Of a DNA stretch of 64,000 bases, positions 43,981 to 55,401 are shown one piece after another. Position 1 is the stretch's first letter; each line of letters opens with the position of its first letter. The position numbers and the translations under genes were made by a program. The stretch comes from Gigaspora margarita (taxonomy: Eukaryota > Glomeromycota > Glomeromycetes > Diversisporales > Gigasporaceae): positions 200,513-264,512 of the forward strand of contig WTPW01000152.1 of assembly GCA_009809945.1 (NCBI GenBank), given 5' to 3'. A model generated the notes under the pieces. The model was given only the letters and a program-made list of their open reading frames with translations, was not told where the DNA came from and ran no database searches.

Positions 43981-44389
43981 AGTCTTATACAATGTTTTGT
44001 GATATTGTTTCGCAACGTTTTTCATGCGACATTTTCGCGATTAGTTAATGTTGAAGACCCTTTGTACTACGTCTGGGGTATACTTTGATCGATCGGGTCC
44101 ACGTATAGGATCGGGTGGCTTGTAATAGTGAACAGTGTAGTGTGACGCTATATCAAATAGCAACTTATGCATGAAAAATATGTCATTAAGAAAACGGCGG
44201 CGTTTTGTGGGCTGGAGCCCTAATTCTTAGGTTTTAATTATTTGAATTGTTATAATTGCCTTTAGCTTTTATAATTACATTGGTAATAAATTTATAAAGA
44301 AAGCAATCTTTGTTCTATTAATCTTTGTTTGTAAATGCATATTTTGTCCTAATTTTTGTGATTTGTCAAAAGAAAAGGCAATATCAAAA

Positions 44390-45365
44390 AGAAGATCAGT
44401 TACGAACTATTGATACGCCTATAAATGTAAGACCTGTTACAAATTTCTTATTTCCAAGATTTATTACGGCTTGTTGCAATGTTAAGCCTTGTGACTTATG
44501 AATTGTATTGCCCAAACAAGGCATAGAAAAAACTGCAAGTTCCCGATTTTCCCTCCCAATATATATATTGGGCCGAATCAGTACTACATGATTATTGTTT
44601 GAGATAGAAAGCTTCGGACCTGTATAGTTGTCTATTCGAAGCAAAATTACAGTAGGTAACGAAGGTGGCATTTGAGCTCTGATTGACAAAAATAGAATAG
44701 GTTCAAGACCATTTGTAATTTCAGAAGGTGCATTTTTAGCACTAGTGCTACTACGTACAGCTTTAATTTTAACAATAGGTGTTTTAGTTTGGGAATTATT
44801 ATATTCATTTACGTGGTCCAAATCGTAAATAGCCGAATGGCATTGTCATTATAAATATTTTCTGTTCTTTAGAATCTCCGGCTTGTCTCTGCATTGTCTC
44901 TAATTTGAATGCTTTATTAATCTGGTTATAGGCCGCTTCTGAGATATGATCATGTGAACAAGAATCTGTTGCATACATTATGACAACCGGCAATTGGCCA
45001 AAATCACCTCCAAATAGCATATCTTGATTTTGCGGAAAAGATTGACGTAGTCGTTGAACAATGATTGCAAAAGGTCATGTTGTTATATATATAGAATATT
45101 ATAACGATAATTATATATATGCAGTTAATAATATTTGTACGTATGTACCCTTAACGCTGTTTTCTACATTTTTACGTTCATCTTGATTTGTATTCTCCTT
45201 CTCTAATTGGTGTTTTCAAAGATCTTGTCTCTTTTCTGACTCACTTTTTTTATATGCTAATTGCTGTTCCTGGGACATCGAACTTTTTCGTCGTCTTCTA
45301 CTTTCATTTTTTTTGATTGTGATCTGCTCAGGTGTGTAAGTTCTCTTTTGTATTTTAAAATGCAT
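44390..45365 (-). pseudogene. Decayed Pif1-family (Helitron-type) helicase
   Basis: Reading the minus strand: a charged leader (45360-45170) containing NESRRRRKSSMSQEQQLAYK, like the basic repeats at the N-terminus of Helitron-associated proteins; LFGGDFGQLPVV (about 45020-44985), the helicase motif II-III region; VKIKAVRS and GLEPILFLSIRAQMPPSLPT; GNTIHKSQGLTLQQAVINLG and GLTFIGVS at the C-terminus (to 44400). Walker A and the Rep domain are absent and frames change, so it is broken. Pif1 helicases unwind DNA 5' to 3'. Origin from an autonomous Helitron is likely, given the Helitron copies nearby; a host Pif1 pseudogene is the alternative. Confidence 0.7.
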
Positions 45366-45519
45366 TTATACAACAAGAGGGTTATGTTTATTGTGAGTTG
45401 GCAATTCGAAAGAGTGTGATGTAATTTATAGAAATCGATTATGGTGTCCTTTATTTAATATATTAAGATATCATGGCAAACATGCCTACAAAGTGGAGCG
45501 AATATCGCCCGTATATATA

Positions 45520-45720
45520 AGAAACTATCTACTAATAAACACATGTGGCACTTGTGCCTTAAATGACCGATCTATCACTTGCCACTTCTATTACATCAGT
45601 CCCTTATGCTTAAATTGCAACATGTGACACATCCGTCACATGAGGCACATCCGGCACATCCAGCACATATGGCACATTCGGTTCATTTGGTACAACCGGC
45701 GTAGTAGCCCCGTGACATAT
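45520..45720. repeat. GGCACATCC-type short tandem repeat
   Basis: About ten imperfect copies of a 9-10-bp unit (GGCACATCC, GACACATCC, GGCACATTC) run from about 45612 to 45695, with looser copies from 45540. It reads as T-H-P/A-H-repeats in no convincing frame. Confidence 0.65.
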
Positions 45721-45954
45721 TTATGAGTTACTGTAGGGGGTTCAATGTGCAAAGGTAACAATCACTTTCATACCGTTTAATTTATAGACTTATAAAACGA
45801 TTAATGTTATTTGCAAACTTGAACTGTTGTAGCATATGCTATAAATTTGTAAGATCTGGCAACTGACTTGTTGATTTCTTAGAAATATATGTGCTGTTTG
45901 TAAGAATGATATCTTATATTTAAAGACCACTAAAGGTAGACAAAACTGTTGTTA

Positions 45955-47480
45955 TTAAAATAATTACAATTTGAGTTTCAAAATTAAAGTCAGAGAATCA
46001 TATTTTTTTCCGATTTATAATTCCATATAGTAGTGAAAGTACTATTTAAAAATTTTCGAAATACACCACTTATTTGTTAATTTTGAAACCCTGCAATAAG
46101 GGGTTTCAGAACTAAAATTCATAAATCTTATTTTGATAAAATTAGATAACGTATGTCTTATCAAATATCAAATAAGTGCTATCCTTATTTTTGTCTGACA
46201 TTTTAATTAAAATTCGAATATACTTATTTATATCGATACTGCTTCTAATATCGTTTTATGCCTTAACATGCCTAAAATTTCATATCGACAGTCAAATTAA
46301 ACAAATAAATAAAACTTATGAATGAATACTCAACTAGCAAGAATAAGGCTATTACTAAAGTTCGGATAAAGGAATCGACGAACTATTGGAATTAATACAA
46401 ACCATAGAACTGGATCGATATCTTACTATACATAAAAGAACAATTAAATCTAACGATTTTGTTCAAGTTCTTTTGCTTAATTATAATAGTTTGCTTTAAA
46501 GTTCTCTTTGGATAAGATAACTTAAGTAATATTTGTTATTCTATATAAAAAAATCTAAGCTAAAGTTCAAAAGTTATATAAAAAATATTTTAAGCGAAAG
46601 TTTAATAAGTAATATAAAAAAAATAATTTAACAAATGTTTAGTAAGTAATATAAAAAATAATTTAAGCGAATATTTAGTAAGTTATATAAAAGAATAATT
46701 TGAACAAAGGTTTAAGAAGTAATTTAAACAAAGGTTCAGTAAATAATTTGGGCAAAGGTTCAGTAAGTAATTTAAGTGAAAGTTCAGTAAGTAATTTGAG
46801 TAAGTTATTTAAAAAAATACTTTGAGCAAAGGGTTAATAAGTAATTTGAGCAAAAGTTCAGTAAATAATTTTTGAGCAAAGGTTCAGTAAGTAATTTGAG
46901 CGAAAGTTTTATTATTTACTCTGTATTTTGTCATTATTAAATAGTTTGCTGATCTACATAATAAAAAATTTTTACTTATTTCGCCAAATGGGAGTCTCCG
47001 ATTTCAAAGTTTCTAATATACAAATATGATTTTTTAAACTCTTATTTATTTCCGAAATACGCTATTTTTTTTTTTTTTAATTCTGAAACCCTTAATAGGG
47101 TGATTATAGGGTGATTCAAACCTATGCTCAGGGTTTCTGATTTCAGATTAAATTAGTGATGTAATTATTTTGAAATCATTGCTTCGTAAACTTTATTTAT
47201 TTTAATTTGTAAGCTTATTTATATATTAAGGATACTTATTTCATCTCCGAATAACACCTATTTCATTTTCTGATTTCAAAATTTCAAAACAGAAATAGGA
47301 TTTTTTTAAACCCCTACTTGTTTTTGAAATAAATTAACTTTGAATCACCCTAATGGGGGATTTCAAAGTTAACAAACAAGTGACGCATTTTTGAAATTAA
47401 GAGCTTGAAAAGTCTTATTTGTTTTTTTAAAATTTTAAAATCGAAAATGAAATGGGAGTGTTTGGAGATCCCCATTTCAT
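45955..47480. repeat. Diverged GAAACCC..GGGTTTC repeat family
   Basis: Blocks near 45960-46130, 47000-47150 and 47320-47475 share CGAAATAC(A/G)C, ACTTATTTGTTAAT-like and TTTGAAACCC/GGGGATTTCA motifs, the last in inverted order. They look like several old copies or halves of one palindromic element. No gene in the whole 45366-47560 interval. Confidence 0.5.
46550..46915. repeat. Minisatellite, ~22-24-bp unit AAGTAATTTGAGCAAAGGTTCAGT-like
   Basis: About 15 imperfect units centred on AGTAATTTGAGCAAAGGTT and CAGTA; early units carry TATAAAAAA expansions (AGTAATATAAAAAATAATTT). Non-coding. Confidence 0.85.
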
Positions 47481-47560
47481 AATATTAAAATCAGAAAATT
47501 TTAGTCATTATATTATCATAAAAAAAAAAAATAGATATATATATATAATATATATATATA

Positions 47561-48360
47561 CAGTGGGGTACCATATTATTGTGGACACTTTTTAAAAGTT
47601 TATACAAAGCTAAATAGATAAAATATTAAGCTAAAAATTATACAAAATGTTTATTAAATCTAAGGCTTTTAAATAAAAAAAAATCATAAAATTCTATGCA
47701 ATAGTTTTTAAAATAATTAAAGTTACACAAAGTTGTGTGATGTTACACTTGTACGAAATTAGTAATTTTAATATAGCTTATATAGTAACTAGAATTACTA
47801 AATATAGTAATATATAAACTTAATTTTTTTATTATTAATAATTTAATTTTTTTAAATAATATTATTTAATATAACAAATTATATATTTTTTTATAATTTT
47901 TAAAATTTTAAAAAAATATTTATAAAATTTCTATATATAGTAAAAAAAATACCACTTTTGGAAATTGATTAATTTAAATTAATATTTTAACTTCAAGTTT
48001 AAAAAATAATAAAAAATTAAAATTTTTTAAAAAATTATAAAATTTTCAAATTATATATAATTTGCTATATTAAATAACTTTATAAAATTAAAAATTTAGT
48101 TTATTTAATAAAAAATTAAATTTTTACTTTAAAAATATAATTTTAATAATTTTTTTTATATTACTAGTTTCGTACAAGTGTAACATTACAATTTTGTATT
48201 CCTAATTATTTTAAAAACTATTGCATAGAATTTTATGATTTTTTTTTATTTAAAAGCCTGAGATTTAATAAACATTTTGTATAATTTTTAGCTTAATATT
48301 TTATCTATTTACCTTGTATAAATTTTTAAAAAGAGTCCACAATAATATGGTACCCCACTG
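47561..48360. mobile_element. Tc1/mariner-like fold-back element, 800 bp, TA flanks
   Basis: CAGTGGGGTACCATATTATT and its complement AATAATATGGTACCCCACTG are exact ends; arms of about 230 bp stay complementary through GTACGAAATTAGTAA near 47753. TA lies on both sides within an (AT)n tract, as expected for Tc1/mariner insertion at TA. The AT-rich centre has no transposase. Confidence 0.9.
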
Positions 48361-48361
48361 T

Positions 48362-48900
48362 ATATATATATATATATATAGTGAACATTTACACCCTGCA
48401 CCGTGTGCGTCCCTTCTATTTTTTTGAAATTTTATTAGAGTAATCCTTGTTGCATTTTTAATAAAAAATGCAACTCTCACAATTTTACCCTAAACCTAAA
48501 CTAACCCTCCTAACTCTAATCATTATTTGTATTTATTACTATAGGGTGTATCCTGCACCAAAAATATTTATTCATATAAAAAAATAAAATTTTCGTTCAA
48601 ATTGAAAATAACAGATAAGATAACCCCTTAATGTAATAAATATTTGAAGTAATGATACGTATATATTTGTGATTTTGAAGTATATTACATAAATCACAAT
48701 ACTATGCATTTAATTCCAAGAATATTATTATAAGCGGCGTTCCGGAATCCAACGGGCTCCAATTTCCTAACACTAAATGCTATGAAAAATGGATAAAAAT
48801 TGCTGCGCATTTAACAAAATGCGTTAAACAAAGAGTTTAATTATTAAAATTTTAATTACAATGTTTAACAAAAAATAAATACGTTATATGTTACGTATAT
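48362..48900. other. AT-rich upstream region, no gene
   Basis: Starts with the remainder of the (AT)n tract. CTAAACCTAAACTAACCCTCC near 48490 is weakly telomere-like. GGGTGTATCCTGCACC near 48545 echoes ACACCCTGCACC near 48393. No coding potential. Confidence 0.5.
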
Positions 48901-48905
48901 CATAT

Positions 48906-48977
48906 ACGTGCGTACGTAATCAAATGTACGACAATGTTTACAAAAGTAGGAATAATCATCAATCGAAAAATATAAAT
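48906..48977 (+). promoter_or_regulatory. Putative promoter: ACGTGCGTACGT and TATA-like box
   Basis: ACGTGCGTACGT (48906-48917) and TATAAAT (48971-48977) lie 114 and 54 bp before the ATG at 49031. The ACGTACGT-type motif recurs before the membrane-protein gene (56662). Functional assignment is inference. Confidence 0.4.
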
Positions 48978-49030
48978 AATTACTGTAGTCGGTATTACAA
49001 TTTTTGTTCATTCATTCTAAATCCTGTATA

Positions 49031-51620
49031 ATGTCAAATTGCAATAGTGAGAATAGTGAGGGCAATTTTAGTAATAGAGCTTCACAGATAGCTAATGAAA
49101 TCTTTGAAGCAGCAAGCGTAATAGCAATTCCATTCTCTAAATTCGTACCAATTATAAATGATATAGTGGGTGTTACTGAAGACATAACACAAATTTATCA
49201 GTCAGCAGAACATAACAAACGCATTAGTCTTGTATTGGTTGAAAGAATTGCAGCAGTTGAAACATCACTTCGTTATTTAAAAATACATAAAGATGATAAA
49301 AAAAATTTTTTTAATCAAGAAAATTTTGTAGTAATGCAAAAACTTTTAGATAATATACAAAAAATAAAAAAATTTATTGGCGAAGTGACACAATTAAAAG
49401 GATTATCGAAATATATTCAAGCGAAAACTATTCAGAGTACATTCTTTGATTTGACAAATGAGTTTGATGGATATATAAATACTTTGAAATTTGCTATCGC
49501 AGTTGATACACAAGCCCGTGCAGAACGTACAGAACGTGAAACACAGATCATACATAAAGATATCGACGAACTAAATCAGGTGCTTCATTCATCTAACATT
49601 AAATAGTAAATAATAAATATTCGATTTTTTCTTTTCTAACCTTTATAATAAATTATATTAAAATAAATTATATTAGTATCTTTTAAAAATTGGAGGTGGT
49701 ATTACTGACATGGATAATAATATAAGTAAAACCGTCAAAGAGATAAGCGTAATTAAAAGTCTCATTTTGGACTCAAAATCTAATCAATATCAAATTCAAC
49801 AAGCGATTGAGATTCAAAATCAGCCACTTAAACTTGCTGACTTTAAAGAAACTAGTGAAACGCGTGGAAAAAAAGTCCGAAAGTATATTCGTTTAATTAA
49901 TGATGAAGCTGTTTCTTTTAAACTCGTAGCTGATGAATCAGACACTAATGATGTTAAGAATGACATACGCAGTCATGTAACTATTCTTATGAAACTTAAA
50001 GAATGCCATCAAATAATTCAATTTTATGGTCTTGTCTCTGATGGAGAAAGACGTTACTTGGTGACTGAATGGGCAGAATGTGGTAATTTAAGAGAATTTT
50101 ATGAAAAATATGGTGGACCTATTGATGCTAAAACAAAAATAAACATTGCTGTTGACATTGCTCGAGGATTAAACTTTTTACGGGCAGTAGAGGTATTCTA
50201 TATTTTATCATTTATTTTTATTTTTGATTCTGTATTAATTATTATTAAACTATATAGTTTTAAAAAAAAAATAATTATTTAGATAGTTCATCGAGATATT
50301 CGACCGGAAAATATCTTGATAACAGCGAATGAAACTGCAAAAATTGCTAACTTTTCACTTAGTAGGCATTTTAGGGATGAAACAAGGAGATTAGCAGTAT
50401 CGCTACAAACTGTTCGTTACTCTGCTCCTGAAATGTTATATAGAAATACTAACAAATATAATACTAAATGTGAAGTTTATAGGTATATAATTTTTTTTTT
50501 TAATTTACTGAAAATTTTATTTTTAATAGCTGCCTTTAACCTATAATTACCTATTTTATAATCATTAGTTTTGGTATTCTTTTATGGGAATTAGCTGAAC
50601 AAAAAATTCCATATAAACATCTTGATGACATTATGGAAATTAAAAATCGGGTAGATAAGGAAAAATATAGAGAGCCATTTACAAATTTTTCGAATTTGCC
50701 AAAAGAATATAAGGAAATTTCAATAAAAGGTTTGAACTTTACTGTTATCTACTTAAATTATTATCTTTTTTAACACACATTTTTTAACAAATTTTTATCT
50801 ATATTATAGCTGTTGGTGCTGATCCTGATTTTAGACCAACTATAACAGAAATGTTCAAAACACTTGAAAAACTTCAGGCTAATTTTCTTGCACTTAGACC
50901 TTTGACTCCTATAAATGTTCCCACTGATTTCTCTTGTGAACCTAAAGATAAAGAAGTTCCACGCATGTCACTTACTCCTGAAGATGATGATAATATTAAA
51001 ATTTCTGAGGTTATTAACTTTGCTGAATTTAATTATATGACAATGAAAGAAGCCACATTGGCTCATCGTGTTACTAACGGAAACTTAGAAATGGCTTACA
51101 AATGTTTCAATGCGTATGCACAAACAGGTAATTTATAAAATTATTCATTTTCTTTTTTTTTTTTTCTTTATATTCATAACTTGTATATCATTTTTTTTAT
51201 TAATTTTCTTAATTAATTAAAGGAAATTTAAAAGCAAAATACTTTCTTGGGTATTACCTTTATAAGAAACTAGTAAATACATCTTATTCTGATAAAGACA
51301 GAGAAAAACGTGCTGCTCAATTATTTAAAGAAGTTGCTGATTCAGGTGATGAAGTACCTGATGCTCAATTAAAATACGGTTTATGTTTATTTCAAGGAAC
51401 TGGTGTTGATAGAAATTTTTCTGATGCTGCAAAATATTTTCAAAAAGCTGCTGATAATGGACTTGCTGTTGGTATGTATAATGCTGGAAATATTTTTTAT
51501 GCTGGTCTTACTGGTGTTAAAGATGAAGAATTGGGTATAAAATATATTAGAGAGGCTGCTCAACATAATCATTCGGAAGCTATGGAATTTTGTAAAAATA
51601 ATAATATTTCTATAATTTAG
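49031..51620 (+). CDS. Helical-bundle + kinase-like (NFS) + Sel1 protein, six exons, 713 aa
   Basis: Predicted exons 49031-49579, 49677-50192, 50283-50482, 50570-50729 (first base 50569), 50810-51127 and 51223-51620 keep one frame through GT-AG introns of 79-97 bp. Residues about 1-180 form an amphipathic helical bundle (AASVIAIPFSKFVPIINDIV), like MLKL/HeLo-type N-domains. The kinase-like domain (about 235-460) has VSFK265, HRDIRPEN (358-365), but NFS (378-380) replaces DFG and no glycine-rich loop is evident; APE is at 403-405 and YSFGILLWELAE follows. Sel1 repeats fill about 500-710 (YGLCLFQGTGVDRNFSDAAKYFQKAADNG). Loss of the metal-binding Asp suggests a pseudokinase switch. Mammalian and plant MLKLs pair a helical bundle with a pseudokinase for membrane killing; that role here is inference. 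Exon 1 might instead be a separate gene. Confidence 0.85.
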
Positions 51621-52685
51621 ATTTTTATTTTATTTTTTTTTATCATTTATATCTTTTATATTAGATTTATGTTTTATTAAGAAATTTTGTATTTGAATTA
51701 TCTACTTATTTTTATATTCTTGTATGATTTATCACTATGATTATAAAATTAGTATTTATAGGCTTAAAGTAAAAAAGACAAAAAATAACTTATCTAATTT
51801 GCAGAATATAATTTACACTATGAAAAAGTATTATAATACTAGTTTAAACGTCCGAATTATAAATAAAGCTAATATTCAGGTTAAAAAGTTATAAAAAAAA
51901 TGTCCTTGAATCAAATTTTTTTTATTTGAATCATAAAATTTTTAAAATTTTATCCAAAAAAAATAAAAAATTATTATAAATACGAATATCGATATTAATT
52001 ATTTATCATAAGTAGAAATATTATTAAACCCTTTAAATTTTACTATATAAAGAGAACTAATTCTGATCGTTAATATATTAATTTTATATTAATTAATTAT
52101 CAAACCAGATCAAAAGGTTTATTAATGAATCAGAAATGAAGCTACAAAGTTTCTATTAATAATTTTATTAAAAACCTGTTAATTGTATTATTTACCGTAT
52201 GTAAGTTATTTGAACACTTTATTATGAATCGAATCAGCCAATCAGATTGCTAGAAATAATCATAAGTATTAACATATCTCTAGCATCGAGTAATTCACAT
52301 GAAAATTATATGAAGGTTTAATTGTATTATTAATATTATTTCAGGATTCATAGTTCTGATATCTTCTCACAATAGAGAAAGTTTTATTTTGCATTTCCCT
52401 ACTTCATCTAACGTTAAGGGTTCCGGTTTTTGTTGAACAAAGGAAAGCGAGGACAATCATATGGGGATTTCGTTCGCTACCGATTACAAGCACTATATTA
52501 TTCATATTAAAACACCTAGATCCTAAAGACTTATTTCTTATAATCTATTACATTTTCACATAGAGGACTGGAGCAAGCAGTAAACCTAGATCCTACATAG
52601 AGGACTGGAGCAAGCAGAAAACACATAGCTGCACGAGAATCGGTAGATAAGTGTTATGTAGTAACTTGAATGTTGTCACTTACAC
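51621..52685. other. 3' intergenic region, no gene
   Basis: AT-rich DNA after the kinase-like gene. GAGGACTGGAGCAAGCAG occurs twice (52562, 52604), with 'CCTAGATCCTA' also repeated. Nothing coding was recognised. Confidence 0.5.
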
Positions 52686-52843
52686 ATAAGTCCTTGAGCT
52701 GCTATTGCAGCCGTGGAGTCTAACTATAAACTGAGGTCCTTGCACTGCTAACGCAGCCGCGAAGCCTAAACACAACATAAGGTCTTGCACTTCTATCGCA
52801 ACCGTGGAGCCCAAACATAATATGAGGACCTTGCACTGCTAAC
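52685..52843. repeat. Tandem array, ~50-bp unit (left part)
   Basis: Units of the form AGGTCCTTGCACTGCTAACG, CAGCCGTGGAGCCTAAACA, TAATATG repeat about every 50 bp. The array is split at 52843/52844 by the 2.2-kb hAT-type element and resumes at 55036 with CTGCTAACGCAGTCGTGG to about 55095. Confidence 0.85.
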
Positions 52844-53164
52844 TAGTGTTTCGGACGAAATTTCCGAAATAGGGCGAAATATGTTTCGCCCAAAGCCTGA
52901 AAATCCGATAATTCCGAAACTGGCGAAATTGGCGAAATGTCCGAAACCTGGCGAAATGACCGAAAATTGGCGAAACCGAAACCTGGCGAAAGTTCCGAAA
53001 TCTAATATTAGAAATTTTATTGGAAAAAATACACAAAGCGTAGTGAAACGGAGTATGACACTTGTATATATCCGAAACATGTGAATAGCGATCATTTCCT
53101 TTATTTGTTTAACCAAATCCTAATTCTAATAAACTTATCTATTATTTATGTATTTTTATCTTAT

Positions 53165-53317
53165 TAGGGATTGGAACAGTATAACCGTTTAAAAATTTGC
53201 TTTATAGTTCCAGGCAGAATTATGTTGGCCGTGGGCCGGAATTATTTTAATGCCGGCCAAATTAAACGGTTAAACGATTAAACGATTAAGAAAAATTTTG
53301 GGCGGTTTCAATCCCTA
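53165..53317. mobile_element. hAT MITE, 153 bp, TSD TATCTTAT, nested
   Basis: TAGGGATTGGAACAGTATAA at the left and CGGTTTCAATCCCTA at the right, with a perfect 8-bp duplication TATCTTAT (53157-53164, 53318-53325). The interior contains GGCCGTGGGCCGG and repeated AAACG(A/G)TTAA. It lies inside the larger hAT-type element and so is younger than it. Confidence 0.93.
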
Positions 53318-53446
53318 TATCTTATATATTTTAAATTCTATAAATTTTTTTTATATTTTAAATTTTATAAATTTAATTTTGTATTATTATATATAGTCAA
53401 GATTTTTCCTTTATTTTAAATTATGATAATATATATATTTTTTTTA

Positions 53447-53680
53447 GGAAACTGTTATTGCCACCCCCTATTTTTGTTAATACCACCCCCTCATATAACT
53501 CTAACCTTTCTAACCCTAACCTTAAACCTCGAAACAAATGAAATATTAAGTTATATGAGCTCTATTTGTTTAATATAATCCTATGGTTAGGGTTAGAGTT
53601 AGGGTTAGAAGGGTCAGTAAGGTCAGAATCATGTTAGAGGGGTGGCATTAGTAAAAATGGGGGTGGCAATAACAATTCCC
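53447..53680. mobile_element. TIR MITE, 234 bp, with TTAGGG-like core
   Basis: GGAAACTGTTATTGCCACCC and its complement GGGTGGCAATAACAATTCCC bound the element; arms continue with CACCCCCTATTTTTGTTAAT-like sequence. The core carries CTAACCCTAACC and GGTTAGGGTTAGAGTTAGGG. Target duplication unclear because both flanks are T-rich. Nested in the 52844-55035 element. Confidence 0.85.
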
Positions 53681-54099
53681 TTTTTTTATCTTAAATATAT
53701 GAATACTATAAATTTAAATAAATATTTTATTAAATTATATTTTTTATCTTAAATATATTTAATACTATAAATTTTAAATATATATTTTATATTGTAAATT
53801 TTAAATAAATATTTTAAATTATATAAGTTAAGCTATTTTACCTAGTATTATTCTTCGTATGTATTTTTCACATATTACTATGTTTTGGCAAGCTAAGTTG
53901 CCGACACACTGTATTAAGAGATAGAGAAAATCAATTATTCTCGCTCGGATTTCATATTAAGCACTGTCTTTATTAGACATTATGAAGATACATGATGGGA
54001 GTAGTGCTCCACTTCATCACTTTCTCTTCTGCTATTGCATATTGTGCTCATAATAACTCTATGTAGATGTGAATATGCTCAGGTGACGAAGCATAATTG

Positions 54100-54460
54100 A
54101 GGATCGCCAACGCTAAGGTGTGGCGCATTCTACGTTTTTTTTTTTTTTTTTTTTGTTTTTGCGAGTTCAAGCCCACGCTTATGATGTGGCACATTCAACT
54201 CGTTACATACAACATCAAATTTTATAATAGTGAGTTCGAGCCCACGCTATGGTGCGGTGCATTCACCTCATTACACATGATATCAATTTTTATATAGCGG
54301 CGCATTCAACTCCTTACCCATGACAATATTAACTTTTATAAGTGTAGCGAGTTGACCCCACACTTCAATTCGGTACACATAATAACGTCCACATAAAATA
54401 GCGAGTCCGAGCCCACGCTATTGTGCGGCGCATTCAACTCGTTACACATGACAACAGGCA
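54100..54460. repeat. Imperfect tandem repeat, ~65-bp unit
   Basis: Units contain GCGAGTTC(A/G)AGCCCACGCT, ATGGTGCGGCGCATTCAACT and CGTTACACATGACAACA. Four to five copies with variable spacing. The recurring AGTTCGAGCCC resembles a pol III B box, probably by chance. A microsatellite (ACGT)n follows at 54607-54626. Confidence 0.7.
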
Positions 54461-55099
54461 GGGTGCTAGGTGCAATGAATGAGAGAGAGGGCGGGAGGGA
54501 TGGGATCCAGGGCATCGAAGAGAACAAGTGACAAGACAAGCGAAGTAAGAAAGCACTGAGATTCATTTACTCCCACATGTATCTTTTTAATCTCTGCCGC
54601 ATGCATACGTACGTACGTACGTACTGTGCCTATAATCTTTTATTACATGCATATCTATAATCTCCGTTGCATATAATCATATGCTATTACTTTTTTATAT
54701 AAGCCTCAATTTCATATAAGCTACAAATCAGCGATAATAACCCTAGGTTGGCTGTCGTCAACGCATAGGGTTAATGTTAGTAATTACAAAATAAATTATG
54801 AATTAACTTATAATTCTGCATACAAGAAAAATAATACAATAGAAATCCAAAAAGGTAAAAAAAAATATATCGAAAATGTTTCGGAAATTTCGCCATTTCG
54901 GTTTCGCCGGGTTTCGGAGGTTTCTCCAGGTTTCGGAAGTTTCGCCCATTTCGGATATTTCGGATTTATTTCGCCTTTGGGAGCATTTCGGTTTCGCCTT
55001 TCGGATTTTGGAAATGTATTTCACCCGAAGCACTACTGCTAACGCAGTCGTGGAACCTAAACAGCAAATATGAGGTCCTTGCAACTCTAAATTTTGCAC

Positions 55100-55401
55100 A
55101 TATTGAAATCTGATCGGATGTTGTGCAAATTTTTGGATGTGTTCTTATACACGTAGCGAAGCACGTGCATTATACTAGCAATGTTGGATTTTATTATTTG
55201 ATGTCCACCCCACGTATTCGTTATTTAATATTAAAACTTGTAAAAAAAAAAAAAAATACATTAAACTATATAGTAATTTATTGAAACAAGCTTAAAATCC
55301 AAATATATTCTAAATTCCTTAATAATTCAAACGGCAGAACCGTCACGAGTTCACCTTCTAGTTTGTTATATTTTACTTGATTGTTAAAAATGAAATCATT
55401 A
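55100..55401. other. Intergenic, no gene
   Basis: 3' side of the membrane-protein gene. ACACGTAGCGAAGCACGTGCATTATACTAGCAAT near 55150 resembles a Helitron 3' end (short hairpin then CTAG). Otherwise plain AT-rich DNA. Confidence 0.4.

Larger units (their letters stand above)
52844..55035. mobile_element. hAT-type element, 2.19 kb, TSD CTGCTAAC
   Basis: TAGTGTTTCGGACGAAATTT at the left and AAATGTATTTCACCCGAAGC followed by ACTA at the right are diverged inverted ends, flanked by a perfect 8-bp duplication CTGCTAAC (52836-52843, 55036-55043). Both subterminal zones (52855-53000, 54880-55020) are dense in TTTCGCC/GGCGAAA and TTCCGAAA motifs. No transposase inside; it holds a nested hAT MITE (53165-53317), a second MITE (53447-53680) and tandem repeats (54100-54460). 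Small frames over the ends are repeat artefacts. Confidence 0.92.

Noticed and set aside
52793-53116. 107-aa and overlapping frames rich in FGRF/FRQF repeats
   Set aside because: Encoded by the subterminal TTTCGCC array of the hAT-type element; repeat artefact in three frames.
54803-55099. 98-aa frame at the right end of the same element
   Set aside because: Same subterminal repeat read from the other end.
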